9,546 nucleotides of DNA from Acidimicrobiales bacterium (GCA_020439605.1 JAGQSI010000053.1:1-9546), one strand, 5' to 3'; positions 1 to 6,383 are shown, counted from the stretch's first letter. Notes: generated from the letters alone by a model not told the origin. Numbers and translations are program-made.

Positions 1-573
1 CTGGTTGATGAAGATACAGATGGTCTGGGTCTTGTTGAGATTGGCGGTGAGCTTGCGAAGAGCCTGCGACATGAGGCGGGCTTGGAGACCGACATGGGTG
101 TCTCCCATCTCGCCTTCTATCTCGGCTCGAGGGGTCAACGCTGCTACAGAGTCGATTACGACAACATCTAGAGCACCAGAACGAACAAGCATGTCCGCAA
201 TCTCAAGCGCCTGCTCGCCCGTGTCTGGCTGGGAGATGAGCAACTCATCGATATCTACGCCAATGGCCTTGGCGTAGACGGGATCCATGGCATGTTCTGC
301 ATCCACATAAGCGCAGATGCCGCCATTGCGTTGGGCCTCGGCCACGACATGCATAGCAAGGGTGGACTTACCCGATGACTCCGGTCCGTAGATCTCAACG
401 ACACGACCGCGGGGCAACCCGCCAACTCCTAGGGCGAGATCTAGGGCCAGGGCCCCGGTGGGGACGGTATCGACCGCCATTGACCCCTTCTCCCCCATCT
501 TCATGACCGAGCCCTTACCGAACTGCTTTTCGATTCCGGCTAGAGCCATCTCAAGTGCTTTGTCACGCTCCAC
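1..573 (-). CDS. recA: RecA recombinase, N-terminal part (cut by window edge)
   Basis: ATP-dependent strand-exchange protein that forms the filament on single-stranded DNA and activates LexA self-cleavage in the SOS response. The 191 visible codons begin [19 protein letters not shown] and contain the Walker A motif GPESSGKST, the [11 protein letters not shown] segment, the Walker B strand [20 protein letters not shown] and the [12 protein letters not shown] and IFINQ segments, all diagnostic of bacterial RecA. The C-terminal half lies beyond position 1. The chosen start is GTG (571-573), because it is preceded by an AAAGGAAG Shine-Dalgarno sequence at a 6-nt gap and gives the usual short N-terminus. 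Transcription most likely starts about 175 nt upstream at a LexA-controlled promoter. The downstream partner recX, usual in Actinobacteria, would lie outside the window. Confidence 0.98.
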   Translation of the reverse strand, partial: MERDKALEMALAGIEKQFGKGSVMKMGEKGSMAVDTVPTGALALDLALGVGGLPRGRVVEIYGPESSGKSTLAMHVVAEAQRNGGICAYVDAEHAMDPVYAKAIGVDIDELLISQPDTGEQALEIADMLVRSGALDVVVIDSVAALTPRAEIEGEMGDTHVGLQARLMSQALRKLTANLNKTQTICIFINQ

Positions 574-576
574 TGC

Positions 577-590
577 GTTCTTCCTTTCTA
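577..590 (-). promoter_or_regulatory. recA ribosome binding site
   Basis: The minus strand reads AGAAAGGAAG, then 6 nt, then the GTG start of recA. It is one of the few clear Shine-Dalgarno sequences in the window and supports the GTG at 571-573 as the start. Confidence 0.75.
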
Positions 591-608
591 ATAACCACGT
601 TGTTGGTG

Positions 609-625
609 GCTGCGGTGAACGCAGC
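609..625 (-). other. Hairpin in the recA 5' leader
   Basis: The RNA of the minus strand can form GCTGCG-TTCAC-CGCAGC, a perfect 6-bp, mostly G:C stem with a 5-nt loop, about 35 nt upstream of the recA start. No U-tract follows it, so it does not look like an intrinsic terminator. It may structure the long leader. Function unknown. Confidence 0.45.
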
Positions 626-756
626 GATCCGATACAGAGCACCCTACGGAGGGGGTGTGACAACTAAGCTCTGATGACCGTTGTTGATCACCTCGACCTG
701 GTTGCATTCCGAGGCTGGTGGCCCAATTCCTCAGGCCGTTGCTCGGAACAACATAC

Positions 757-785
757 ATGGTATTTCGAACACGTGTTCGTGGCAA
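757..785 (-). promoter_or_regulatory. recA promoter (-35 TTGCCA, 17 bp, -10 TACCAT)
   Basis: On the minus strand TTGCCA (785-780) is followed by exactly 17 bp and TACCAT (762-757), a good sigma-70-type promoter pointing at recA. The spacer contains the LexA box, so repressor binding would block RNA polymerase. Transcription would start near 750, leaving a leader of about 175 nt. The start site is predicted, not measured. Confidence 0.7.
766..779. promoter_or_regulatory. LexA (SOS) box upstream of recA
   Basis: CGAACACGTGTTCG is a perfect 14-bp palindrome matching the Gram-positive/actinobacterial LexA operator pattern CGAAC-N4-GTTCG. It lies wholly inside the -35/-10 spacer of the predicted recA promoter, the expected position for SOS repression. 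LexA itself is not encoded in the window. Confidence 0.92.
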
Positions 786-808
786 GCATTTTGCCAAAGA
801 AATTTTGG
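780..808. other. Two overlapping short inverted repeats between the TauE-family gene and recA
   Basis: TGGCAA-GCATT-TTGCCA (780-796) and CCAAA-GAAAT-TTTGG (794-808) overlap by 3 bases, so the two hairpins would exclude each other in RNA. They lie just after the stop codon of the permease gene, and the first repeat includes the -35 hexamer of recA. They could be a weak terminator for the permease transcript or an operator next to the SOS box. The stems are short, so this is tentative. Confidence 0.3.
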
Positions 809-814
809 AACGTG

Positions 815-1582
815 TCAGATAAAGGCGTTGACCAGGAAGCCAGCACCGAGAACTGCCAGCACCGCGCCATAGCCCCGCTCGAGTCTTGATGGGTCGGTAC
901 GCAGCGCAACCTGCGAGCCGAGCCGTGAGAGAGGTACGGAGCCGATACCGAATGCGGCTACTACTGCTAGATCGAGATGCCCCAGTGCGAGATGGACCAC
1001 ACTTCCCGGAATCGCCATTACCGCCGCTACAGCAAGCGAGGTGCCAAGAGCGGGCTTGATGGGCAGACCGAGTACAGCGATGAACAGTGGAGCCAACAAG
1101 AATCCGCCGCTGTTGGCGAGCAGCCCTGCTGAGAGTCCCGTGATGGCAGCGATGGCGATCGTGCGTTGCACGCTCACCTCGACATCTTCGCCACTTGCGC
1201 CATGACCAGGCGACAACAACATGCGAACGCCCAGAACCAAGATGATCGCGTCGGTTGCTAGTAGCAACGAGTGAGCGTCCACCCATGCTGACCCAAACGC
1301 GCCCAGGACGGTGGCAGGAACACCGATGGCAAGAGACCATTTCAACACATCTGTGTCGATGAGACCCTTGCGACGGTACCCATGGGCCGCAACCAAGGTT
1401 CCCGGAACAGTGGCTGGCAGTGGAGCTGCAAGTGCCACTACCGGCGGCACCCCAATCGCAGCCAGGATTGGGGTAGCGAGAGCGGATCCACCCTTACCCA
1501 GCAAGCCACCGAGAAACCCGATACCGGCACCGATGACTGCAATCAACAGGAGATTGGAACCCACATGTCCAATATGGCGCAA
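815..1582 (-). CDS. TauE/SafE-family membrane permease (sulfite exporter-like)
   Basis: A 255-residue, very hydrophobic protein with several membrane helices in two related halves. The first half carries the family's glycine-rich segment GFLGGLLGKGGSALATP (about 22-38); the second half repeats it as GLSAGLLANSGGFLLAPL (about 149-166). Length and repeat structure fit TauE/SafE permeases, proposed to export sulfite, sulfonates or other organic anions. The substrate cannot be read from sequence. It is divergent from a LysR-type regulator 52 bp away, the usual arrangement for a regulator and its target. The start is uncertain: an in-frame TGA at 1589-1591 rules out a longer protein, leaving TTG (1580-1582, used here) or GTG (1562-1564, six codons shorter). 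Neither has a good Shine-Dalgarno sequence. Confidence 0.88.
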   Translation of the reverse strand: MRHIGHVGSNLLLIAVIGAGIGFLGGLLGKGGSALATPILAAIGVPPVVALAAPLPATVPGTLVAAHGYRRKGLIDTDVLKWSLAIGVPATVLGAFGSAWVDAHSLLLATDAIILVLGVRMLLSPGHGASGEDVEVSVQRTIAIAAITGLSAGLLANSGGFLLAPLFIAVLGLPIKPALGTSLAVAAVMAIPGSVVHLALGHLDLAVVAAFGIGSVPLSRLGSQVALRTDPSRLERGYGAVLAVLGAGFLVNAFI

Positions 1583-1593
1583 CTCATGTCAAT

Positions 1594-1599
1594 AGTCTA
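1594..1599 (-). promoter_or_regulatory. Possible -10 hexamer (TAGACT) of the permease gene
   Basis: TAGACT on the minus strand lies 11 nt before the TTG start. A start site about 7 nt downstream would give an almost leaderless mRNA, in line with the missing Shine-Dalgarno sequence. No good -35 is visible. Confidence 0.35.
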
Positions 1600-1614
1600 A
1601 GACGTACTTTGGAT

Positions 1615-1627
1615 GCTTACGATAAGC
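1615..1627. promoter_or_regulatory. Inverted repeat in the permease/LysR divergent region
   Basis: GCTTA-CGA-TAAGC is a perfect 5-bp-arm inverted repeat in the 52-bp region shared by the two divergent genes. It overlaps the likely -10 hexamer of the LysR gene, where an autoregulatory site would sit. It is short and does not clearly match the T-N11-A pattern of LysR operators, so the link to the adjacent regulator rests on position. Confidence 0.4.
1618..1623 (+). promoter_or_regulatory. Possible -10 hexamer (TACGAT) of the LysR-type gene
   Basis: TACGAT ends 11 nt before the ATG of the regulator, giving a predicted 5' leader of only a few bases. There is no Shine-Dalgarno sequence and no convincing -35. 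It lies inside the inverted repeat at 1615-1627. Confidence 0.35.
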
Positions 1628-1634
1628 TCTAGTT

Positions 1635-2525
1635 ATGGACCTCCGCCAGGCTGAGTATGTCGTTGCGGTGGTGGACAACGGCACCTTCACCGCGGCAAGC
1701 ACTGCATGCCATGTGAGCCAGCCCGCTCTTTCGCAGGCAATCTCTGCCTTGGAACGCGAACTGGGCGCTCCCCTGTTCCACCGCATAGGTAGACAGGTCA
1801 CCCTCACCCCAGCGGGTACAGCCTTCGTCGAACCGGCCAGACGAATGTTGCGTGATGCTGAGATTGCCAGACAAGTAGTTGTTGAGGCTGCGAACCTGCA
1901 GACCGGTCGACTCGATCTGGTAGCTCTTCCAACGTTGGTTGCAGAGCCTCTGGTCGCACTCGTGGGCGAGTTCGTGAAATCTCATTGCTCGATCTTCGTG
2001 CGCATCAACGAGCCCGAAGGGTCCGATGAAGTGGCCGAACAGGTCAGAAGCGGGCAATCAGAACTTGGTCTGGGCGATCACGCGCCCAACGACCCGCTGC
2101 TTGAGAGCGACATCATCGGCCGCCAAGCCCTGCATGCGATTTTGCCTCCGGGCACCTCGATACCTTCCAGCGGAAGAATCAGAGTTGCGAGACTCGCAGG
2201 CTTCCCCCTGATCACCACTCCCAAAGGCACCTCCACCAGACGGCTGCTTGGCGATGCTCTACGAGAAGCAGACCCCGAAGAAGACCCGAGCATTGGGGTG
2301 GTCACCGAACACCGCGAGGCCATAGTGCCGCTTGTCATGGCCGGAGCCGGTGCCGCTGTATTGCCCGAACCCCTTGCCAAAGCTGCAGCAAAACTCGGGG
2401 CGGTGGTTGCACCGGTATCGCCAGCCATAGAGCGAGACGTGGTTCTGGTCAGACGTAAGGGGCCCCTCACCCCAGCGGCGCGGGTGTTTCGAGACCTTGC
2501 TTTGAGCTACCAACAAGATCACTGA
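1635..2525 (+). CDS. LysR-type transcriptional regulator
   Basis: A 296-residue protein of normal LysR-family length. The N-terminus (about 1-60) is the winged helix-turn-helix typical of the family: MDLRQAEYVVAVVDNGTFT, then the recognition region HVSQPALSQAISALEREL and the wing ending GRQVTLTPAG. A linker helix (about 65-88) precedes a two-lobed effector domain (about 92-290) of the periplasmic-binding-protein type. The effector cannot be predicted. The gene is divergent from the TauE/SafE permease, so the likely job is control of that exporter and of itself, perhaps in response to a sulfur compound or organic anion; this rests on context. The ATG at 1635 gives the canonical LysR N-terminus with no upstream Shine-Dalgarno sequence. 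The gene is convergent with the SRPBCC gene. Confidence 0.95.
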   Translation: MDLRQAEYVVAVVDNGTFTAASTACHVSQPALSQAISALERELGAPLFHRIGRQVTLTPAGTAFVEPARRMLRDAEIARQVVVEAANLQTGRLDLVALPTLVAEPLVALVGEFVKSHCSIFVRINEPEGSDEVAEQVRSGQSELGLGDHAPNDPLLESDIIGRQALHAILPPGTSIPSSGRIRVARLAGFPLITTPKGTSTRRLLGDALREADPEEDPSIGVVTEHREAIVPLVMAGAGAAVLPEPLAKAAAKLGAVVAPVSPAIERDVVLVRRKGPLTPAARVFRDLALSYQQDH

Positions 2526-2570
2526 AGACAACAGACCCAACTGCCACACAGGATCCGGCCGATCTAGGCC

Positions 2571-2614
2571 TACCCCAAACAGAACTCTCGCTCAGAGCCC
2601 TACGGATTTGGGTA
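2571..2614. terminator. Nested inverted repeats between convergent genes (possible terminator)
   Basis: Outer arms TACCCCAAA (2571-2579) and TTTGGGTA (2607-2614) pair with one bulged C and enclose a small CTCT-CGCTC-AGAG hairpin (2585-2597). A further repeat, GAGGGC-N8-GCCCTC (2620-2639), covers the stop codon of the SRPBCC gene. Position between converging genes suggests a two-way terminator, but no U-tract is present, so an intrinsic type is not assured. Confidence 0.3.
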
Positions 2615-2627
2615 TCGCAGAGGGCAA

Positions 2628-3101
2628 CTATGCGCCCTCGGCTATCGCCTTCAACCGTTCGAGAGTCTTGGCCATGCCTTCAATCATCTCGACATCGTGG
2701 CTCTCGGAGCCACCGAGGAACAGATTGGTCACCAACTTGGCGGCGCCGGGCTTTGGCTTGAATGGTGCACGACTCTCGGTTACCAAAGTGCCGTCCTCGG
2801 AAGCCTCGAACTGATACGACCACTTGGTTCCGTTAGCGGTGGTGTGAAAGGCAAACTCCTTACCCCTCTCAGCGGCCACAACCTTGTTCAATGTGGCCCA
2901 ACGAGCCCAACCACGCTTGTTGAAACCAACGAAGGTTGCACCAGCCTTGGGGCCCGAGGCATTGCCCAGCCAGCGTCCGCCGGTGCATTCCGGGCTCAAG
3001 CGCCCCATCTTGGTGATGTCGGAAACTATGTCGTAGAGCTCATCGGGTGACGCTGAGATCTGGAGCGAAACGGAGTCACCTTGGGCATTGTCATCGGCCA
3101 T
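2628..3101 (-). CDS. SRPBCC/START-like fold protein (polyketide cyclase/dehydrase-related)
   Basis: A 157-residue soluble protein with no signal peptide or membrane segment. The opening strand SVSLQISASPDELYDIVSDI followed by GRLSPECTGGRW is typical of the SRPBCC superfamily, where a curved sheet and a long C-terminal helix (here about 137-155) form a hydrophobic pocket. The middle segment SYQFEASEDGTLVTESRAP fits the later sheet strands of the fold. Members bind or modify lipids, aromatics or polyketides; neither ligand nor activity can be inferred here. The gene follows cinA by 24 bp on the same strand and is probably co-transcribed with it, but TACGGT lies exactly 6 nt before its ATG, so it may also have its own leaderless transcript. 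Confidence 0.85.
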   Translation of the reverse strand: MADDNAQGDSVSLQISASPDELYDIVSDITKMGRLSPECTGGRWLGNASGPKAGATFVGFNKRGWARWATLNKVVAAERGKEFAFHTTANGTKWSYQFEASEDGTLVTESRAPFKPKPGAAKLVTNLFLGGSESHDVEMIEGMAKTLERLKAIAEGA

Positions 3102-3107
3102 GGATGC

Positions 3108-3113
3108 ACCGTA
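3108..3113 (-). promoter_or_regulatory. -10 hexamer (TACGGT) for a leaderless SRPBCC transcript
   Basis: TACGGT is separated from the ATG by 6 nt (GCATCC). That is the spacing expected when transcription starts at the A of the start codon. No Shine-Dalgarno sequence is present. Confidence 0.5.
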
Positions 3114-3125
3114 GCGCCTAGAGGG

Positions 3126-4385
3126 TCATTCCATATGAAGCAGCCGCAAGCGCAGAGCATTCATTGCGGTGATCACCGTGAATTGACGAATCTGTTGGCG
3201 ATCACCGAAAAGTCCTATCTGTGTTGAGCTGACTCCTCCCCGCTCTCCCAGGTCGAGCCCTACAAATACTGTCCCCACCGGTTGCGCTTCTTGTTCGCTG
3301 GGGCCGGCAACGCCCGTCACAGCGAGACCGATATCTGCGCCGAGCACTTTGCGTGCACCACTAGCCATGGCCTCAGCCGCAGCAGCCGAAACCACTGGAC
3401 CTTCAGGCACGCCAAGCACAGAAAATTTCACGTCGCTGGCGTAGGAAACAATCGAACCCCGAAACACCTCGGATGCACCAACAACATCGGCCATGCGCGC
3501 ACCCATGAGGCCACCGGTGAGAGACTCAGCCAACCCCAGGGTCAGACCGCGGTCTTTGAGCAAACCAATGACAGATGCCTCGATGGTCTCGTCGTCCACT
3601 CCGAACACCACATCGCCGAGGATCGATCGGATCTCTGCTTCTTCGAGTTCGAGGATTTCGAGCGCGCTCGCACGATCCGGCGCCTTGACAGTAAGTCGAA
3701 CCTTGATGCCTTCGATGCCACTGGCGTTATAGGCCAAAGTTGCTCCCCCACCGCTGTCGAGCGCAGACACTCGCCCGGCGAGGCTCTCAGCAAGAGCGCT
3801 CTCCGATTCACCCCAGGTACGAAGGGTTCGACTCACAATCGTTGAGGCTTCTCCGCCTCGACGTTGCAGGTCAGGAATCACCGCGCCAGCAACTATGAGC
3901 TGCATTTCGCGAGGCACTCCCGGAACCGCGTAGATGACCTTGTCGACCCCGTCTCGTCGCACAGGGCAGATCAGTCCCGGTGCAGTACCGGGTTGAGGAT
4001 CGCTGATAGCCGTTGCACCTACCGGCACCTCGGCCTGGAGAAGGTTGTTCATCGGCATGCGCCGACCTCTGGACGTGAACATGTACTCGATGCGTTGGGC
4101 AACGTCATCGTCGAGTTCGAGATCCACTCCCATGACCTGTGCGATGGCGACGCGTGTTATGTCATCTTGAGTTGGCCCTAGACCCCCACAGCAGATCACT
4201 GCGTCCGAGCGTGATAGTGCGAGCTCCAACGTGTCGACCATCCGCTCGAGATTGTCGCCAACCTTGGTCTGAAATACGGAATCGATTCCGCCGATAGCGA
4301 GCTGTTCGCCGATCCACGACGAGTTGGTGTCAACGATCTGACCCAACAACAACTCGGTTCCGATGGCGACTACTTCACAGCGCAT
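3126..4385 (-). CDS. cinA: CinA, competence/damage-inducible protein with nicotinamide-nucleotide amidase domain
   Basis: A full-length, two-domain CinA of 419 residues. The N-terminal domain (about 1-170) is the molybdopterin-binding-like (COG1058) fold, with AIGTELLLGQIVDTNSSWI at the start, GGLGPTQDD at 67-75 and VPGVPREM at 154-161. In studied CinA proteins it hydrolyses ADP-ribose-type pyrophosphates. The C-terminal domain (about 265-417) is the PncC-type amidase that converts nicotinamide mononucleotide to nicotinate mononucleotide, with AESLTGG (286-292, likely nucleophile Ser288), SIVSY (311-315), Lys320 and TGVAGP (357-362) all present. It probably acts in pyridine-nucleotide repair. 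The gene lies 52 bp after pgsA on the same strand. The ATG start is supported by the canonical MRCEVVAIGTELL N-terminus. Confidence 0.97.
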   Translation of the reverse strand: MRCEVVAIGTELLLGQIVDTNSSWIGEQLAIGGIDSVFQTKVGDNLERMVDTLELALSRSDAVICCGGLGPTQDDITRVAIAQVMGVDLELDDDVAQRIEYMFTSRGRRMPMNNLLQAEVPVGATAISDPQPGTAPGLICPVRRDGVDKVIYAVPGVPREMQLIVAGAVIPDLQRRGGEASTIVSRTLRTWGESESALAESLAGRVSALDSGGGATLAYNASGIEGIKVRLTVKAPDRASALEILELEEAEIRSILGDVVFGVDDETIEASVIGLLKDRGLTLGLAESLTGGLMGARMADVVGASEVFRGSIVSYASDVKFSVLGVPEGPVVSAAAAEAMASGARKVLGADIGLAVTGVAGPSEQEAQPVGTVFVGLDLGERGGVSSTQIGLFGDRQQIRQFTVITAMNALRLRLLHME

Positions 4386-4391
4386 GACCCC

Positions 4392-4397
4392 ACGCTA
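4392..4397 (-). promoter_or_regulatory. -10 hexamer (TAGCGT) for a leaderless cinA transcript
   Basis: TAGCGT is followed by 6 nt (GGGGTC) and the cinA ATG, the spacing of a leaderless start. The G-run directly before the ATG could alternatively act as a weak ribosome binding site, though it is too close to be a good one. Confidence 0.45.
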
Positions 4398-4437
4398 GGG
4401 CCATTGGTGGAGATGCTCGTTGAAAGCGTCCCGGGGT

Positions 4438-5067
4438 TCAGGCCTGTGCAGAGCGGTGACCCATGGTGGTGATGGCTGAACGACCATCTATCAGATACTG
4501 CGCACCTGATACCCATGTGAACGCGACCGCTATCCACAAGGTGAGCGTGGCAAGCATGTGATAGTCGCCAGTCAGCGGCAGCAACGCAAAGCCAACCGCC
4601 ATCTCCTGAACCACCGTCTTGACCTTGGCCGAAAAGCGCGCAGGTACCGCCAAGCCTTGCCTGCCAAGTTGTGTCCGATATATCGAAATGGCGACTTCAC
4701 GTACAGCGATGAGCACTACAGGCACAATCCAAAAGCGCTCCGCTGCAACCAACGCGAAGAGCGCCCCGAGTACAAGGACCTTGTCTGCCAACGGGTCCAG
4801 GAAAGCTCCTGAACGAGTGGTTCCGTGGCGGCGGGCCAGATATCCGTCGATGCCGTCGGAGAAGGCCAACGCCGTCCAAAATCCAACGGCCGCCCATGAG
4901 GTGGGTTCCCTCACAATCATCACGAGTAGGGCCGGTGAGAGGACCAACCTCAACATGGTCAACACGTTGGCTGGAGTTAGCAGCGCACCTGGACCGTAGC
5001 GATCATCCAACGGTACCGGTCCCTTGGGGTTCTGATCCCCAATTCCGAGATCGTTTGGTCCCATCAC
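4438..5067 (-). CDS. pgsA: CDP-diacylglycerol--glycerol-3-phosphate 3-phosphatidyltransferase-like CDP-alcohol phosphotransferase
   Basis: A 209-residue integral membrane enzyme of the CDP-alcohol phosphotransferase family. PgsA makes phosphatidylglycerophosphate from CDP-diacylglycerol and glycerol-3-phosphate, the committed step to phosphatidylglycerol and cardiolipin. A polar head of about 28 residues precedes TPANVLTMLRLVLSPALL, as in PgsA. The catalytic signature runs from Asp71 to Asp95 (D71, D74-G75, A78-R79, G87, D91, D95). The AR-to-G spacing is 7 residues rather than the usual 8, an unusual contraction. Four or more membrane helices follow. The start is GTG (5065-5067), overlapping the rimO stop by 4 bp; the next codon is ATG (5062-5064), better spaced (7 nt) from the AGAGG upstream and possibly the true start. 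Other CDP-alcohol transferases cannot be wholly excluded, but position after rimO supports PgsA. Confidence 0.92.
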   Translation of the reverse strand: MMGPNDLGIGDQNPKGPVPLDDRYGPGALLTPANVLTMLRLVLSPALLVMIVREPTSWAAVGFWTALAFSDGIDGYLARRHGTTRSGAFLDPLADKVLVLGALFALVAAERFWIVPVVLIAVREVAISIYRTQLGRQGLAVPARFSAKVKTVVQEMAVGFALLPLTGDYHMLATLTLWIAVAFTWVSGAQYLIDGRSAITTMGHRSAQA

Positions 5068-6374
5068 TGTGCCTCTAGGTCCGGACCGAGCGCCCCAGTG
5101 ACCGTCAAGGTGTGGAAAGTTCCAGCTTCGAGATGTTCCGGAACAGTAACTATCCCGTCTATTTCGGGTGCTTCGCGGTGAGTTCTGGCTACGGCTGGGG
5201 CGTCCACAAGTACTTGGACCTCGCGTCCGAGCAATTCGTCACGTTTTTTCGCGGTTATTTCATCTTGGAGCTCTCGCAGCTCTGCGAGACGCTCGGAGAC
5301 CAGCTCAGAATCCACCTGTTGGTCCAGGTCCGCGGCATAGGTTCCGGTCTCGGGCGAGAAAGAAAAGAAGCCACACCAGTCAACCTGGGCCTCCTGCACG
5401 AAGCGCAGCAACTCGTCGTGGTCCTCTTCGGTCTCACCGGGATAACCAACGATGAAGTTCGAACGAAACGCTGCGTCTGGTTCTCTTGCCCGAATGTCTT
5501 CTATCCGTCTCAGGAACTTGTCGCCGTTGCCCCACCGGCGCATTCTGCGCACCAGCGGCGCCGACACATGCTGCAACGACAGATCAAAGTAGGGGACGCC
5601 GGTTTCACAGATCGCGTCTATGAGGCCGTCTGTCAGATCCGATGGGTAGAGATAGAGCAGCCTTGTGCGTTCAACTCGCTGCGATACCGCTCGCACCAGT
5701 GGAACAATCGAGCGTTCTCCCACCCCTTGGTCTCTGCCGTAAGCGGCGAGGTCCTGCGCCACTAGCACGATCTCGCGGGCATCGAGGTCGTCCACCTCTT
5801 TCAACACATCATCTAGAGAACGTGAGCGCTGGGGGCCGCGAAAGCTTGGAATCGCGCAGAAACCACACGCCCGATCACACCCCTCTGCCACCTTCACATA
5901 GGCCCACGGCCGTGAGGAACGAGGACGAGGAAGGTTGAGCAGGTCGAACTCTGGAACAGGGGGCTTGGCCGTGATCGAAACCGCAGTGACCGTGGCAGCG
6001 CTAGCTGCACCAACCCGATGGTGGCTATGGCCGTCGAGCGCTTCTCCAAAACCCGCCACGAGATCCACTTCAGGAATGGCATCTGCGATCTCCTGGCCAT
6101 AACGCTCCGCCATACAACCAGTGACCACGAGCCTTGATGTGTCCGCCTTGTGCTCGACCAGCGCAAGGATCGCGTCGATGGATTCTTGGCGCGCTTCGTC
6201 TATGAACGCACAGGTGTTGACCACCAACAGATCCGCACCGTCCGGGTTGTCTGTGGCGCTGAAGCCGTCAGAACCCAGCTTTCCGATGAGCTTCTCCGAA
6301 TCGACTTCATTCTTCGGACATCCCAAGGTCTGAATGAAATATGTCTGTTGCTGGGGGACGGACGCTCGAGCCAT
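5064..6374 (-). CDS. rimO: Ribosomal protein S12 methylthiotransferase RimO
   Basis: A radical-SAM methylthiotransferase of 436 residues that adds a methylthio group to the conserved aspartate of ribosomal protein S12. The N-terminal UPF0004 domain supplies three cluster cysteines: Cys19 in TLGCPKNEVDSE, Cys55 in NTCAF and Cys87 in TGCMAER. The radical-SAM cluster motif CxxxCxxC is C166-C170-C173 (CDRACGFC). Further RimO-type segments are AYVKVAEGC, FDLSLQHVS and FIVGYPGETEEDHDELL. A TRAM domain occupies roughly the last 65 residues. The pattern favours RimO over its relative MiaB. The stop codon overlaps the pgsA start (GTGA), so translation is probably coupled. The ATG start at 6372-6374 has no Shine-Dalgarno sequence but has TACGGT 9 nt upstream. 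It is divergent from galT. Confidence 0.97.
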   Translation of the reverse strand: MARASVPQQQTYFIQTLGCPKNEVDSEKLIGKLGSDGFSATDNPDGADLLVVNTCAFIDEARQESIDAILALVEHKADTSRLVVTGCMAERYGQEIADAIPEVDLVAGFGEALDGHSHHRVGAASAATVTAVSITAKPPVPEFDLLNLPRPRSSRPWAYVKVAEGCDRACGFCAIPSFRGPQRSRSLDDVLKEVDDLDAREIVLVAQDLAAYGRDQGVGERSIVPLVRAVSQRVERTRLLYLYPSDLTDGLIDAICETGVPYFDLSLQHVSAPLVRRMRRWGNGDKFLRRIEDIRAREPDAAFRSNFIVGYPGETEEDHDELLRFVQEAQVDWCGFFSFSPETGTYAADLDQQVDSELVSERLAELRELQDEITAKKRDELLGREVQVLVDAPAVARTHREAPEIDGIVTVPEHLEAGTFHTLTVTGALGPDLEAQ

Positions 6375-6383
6375 GACACCACA

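Noticed and set aside
588..707. 39-codon upstream reading frame in the recA leader (ATG at 707)
   Set aside because: It is the tail of the shadow frame above, has no ribosome binding site and no recognisable peptide, so a regulatory uORF cannot be supported.
588..1340. Long minus-strand open frame over the permease gene and the recA leader
   Set aside because: It overlaps the TauE/SafE gene in another frame and its translation is low-complexity and rich in Arg, Ser and Cys with no family resemblance. It is a shadow of a high-GC gene.
1580..1600. TTGACA on the minus strand as a -35 for the permease gene
   Set aside because: The hexamer at 17 bp downstream (GACATG) is not a -10, and it would place the start inside the coding region.
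3126..3300. ClgR-type regulator hidden between cinA and recA
   Set aside because: No helix-turn-helix frame other than the LysR-type gene exists between cinA and recA on either strand.
3282..3845. Plus-strand open frame antisense to cinA
   Set aside because: cinA is unmistakable on the other strand with intact motifs; this frame has no domain or start signal.
5112..5765. Plus-strand open frame antisense to rimO
   Set aside because: The rimO frame carries all catalytic motifs; the antisense translation resembles nothing I know and is compositionally odd.
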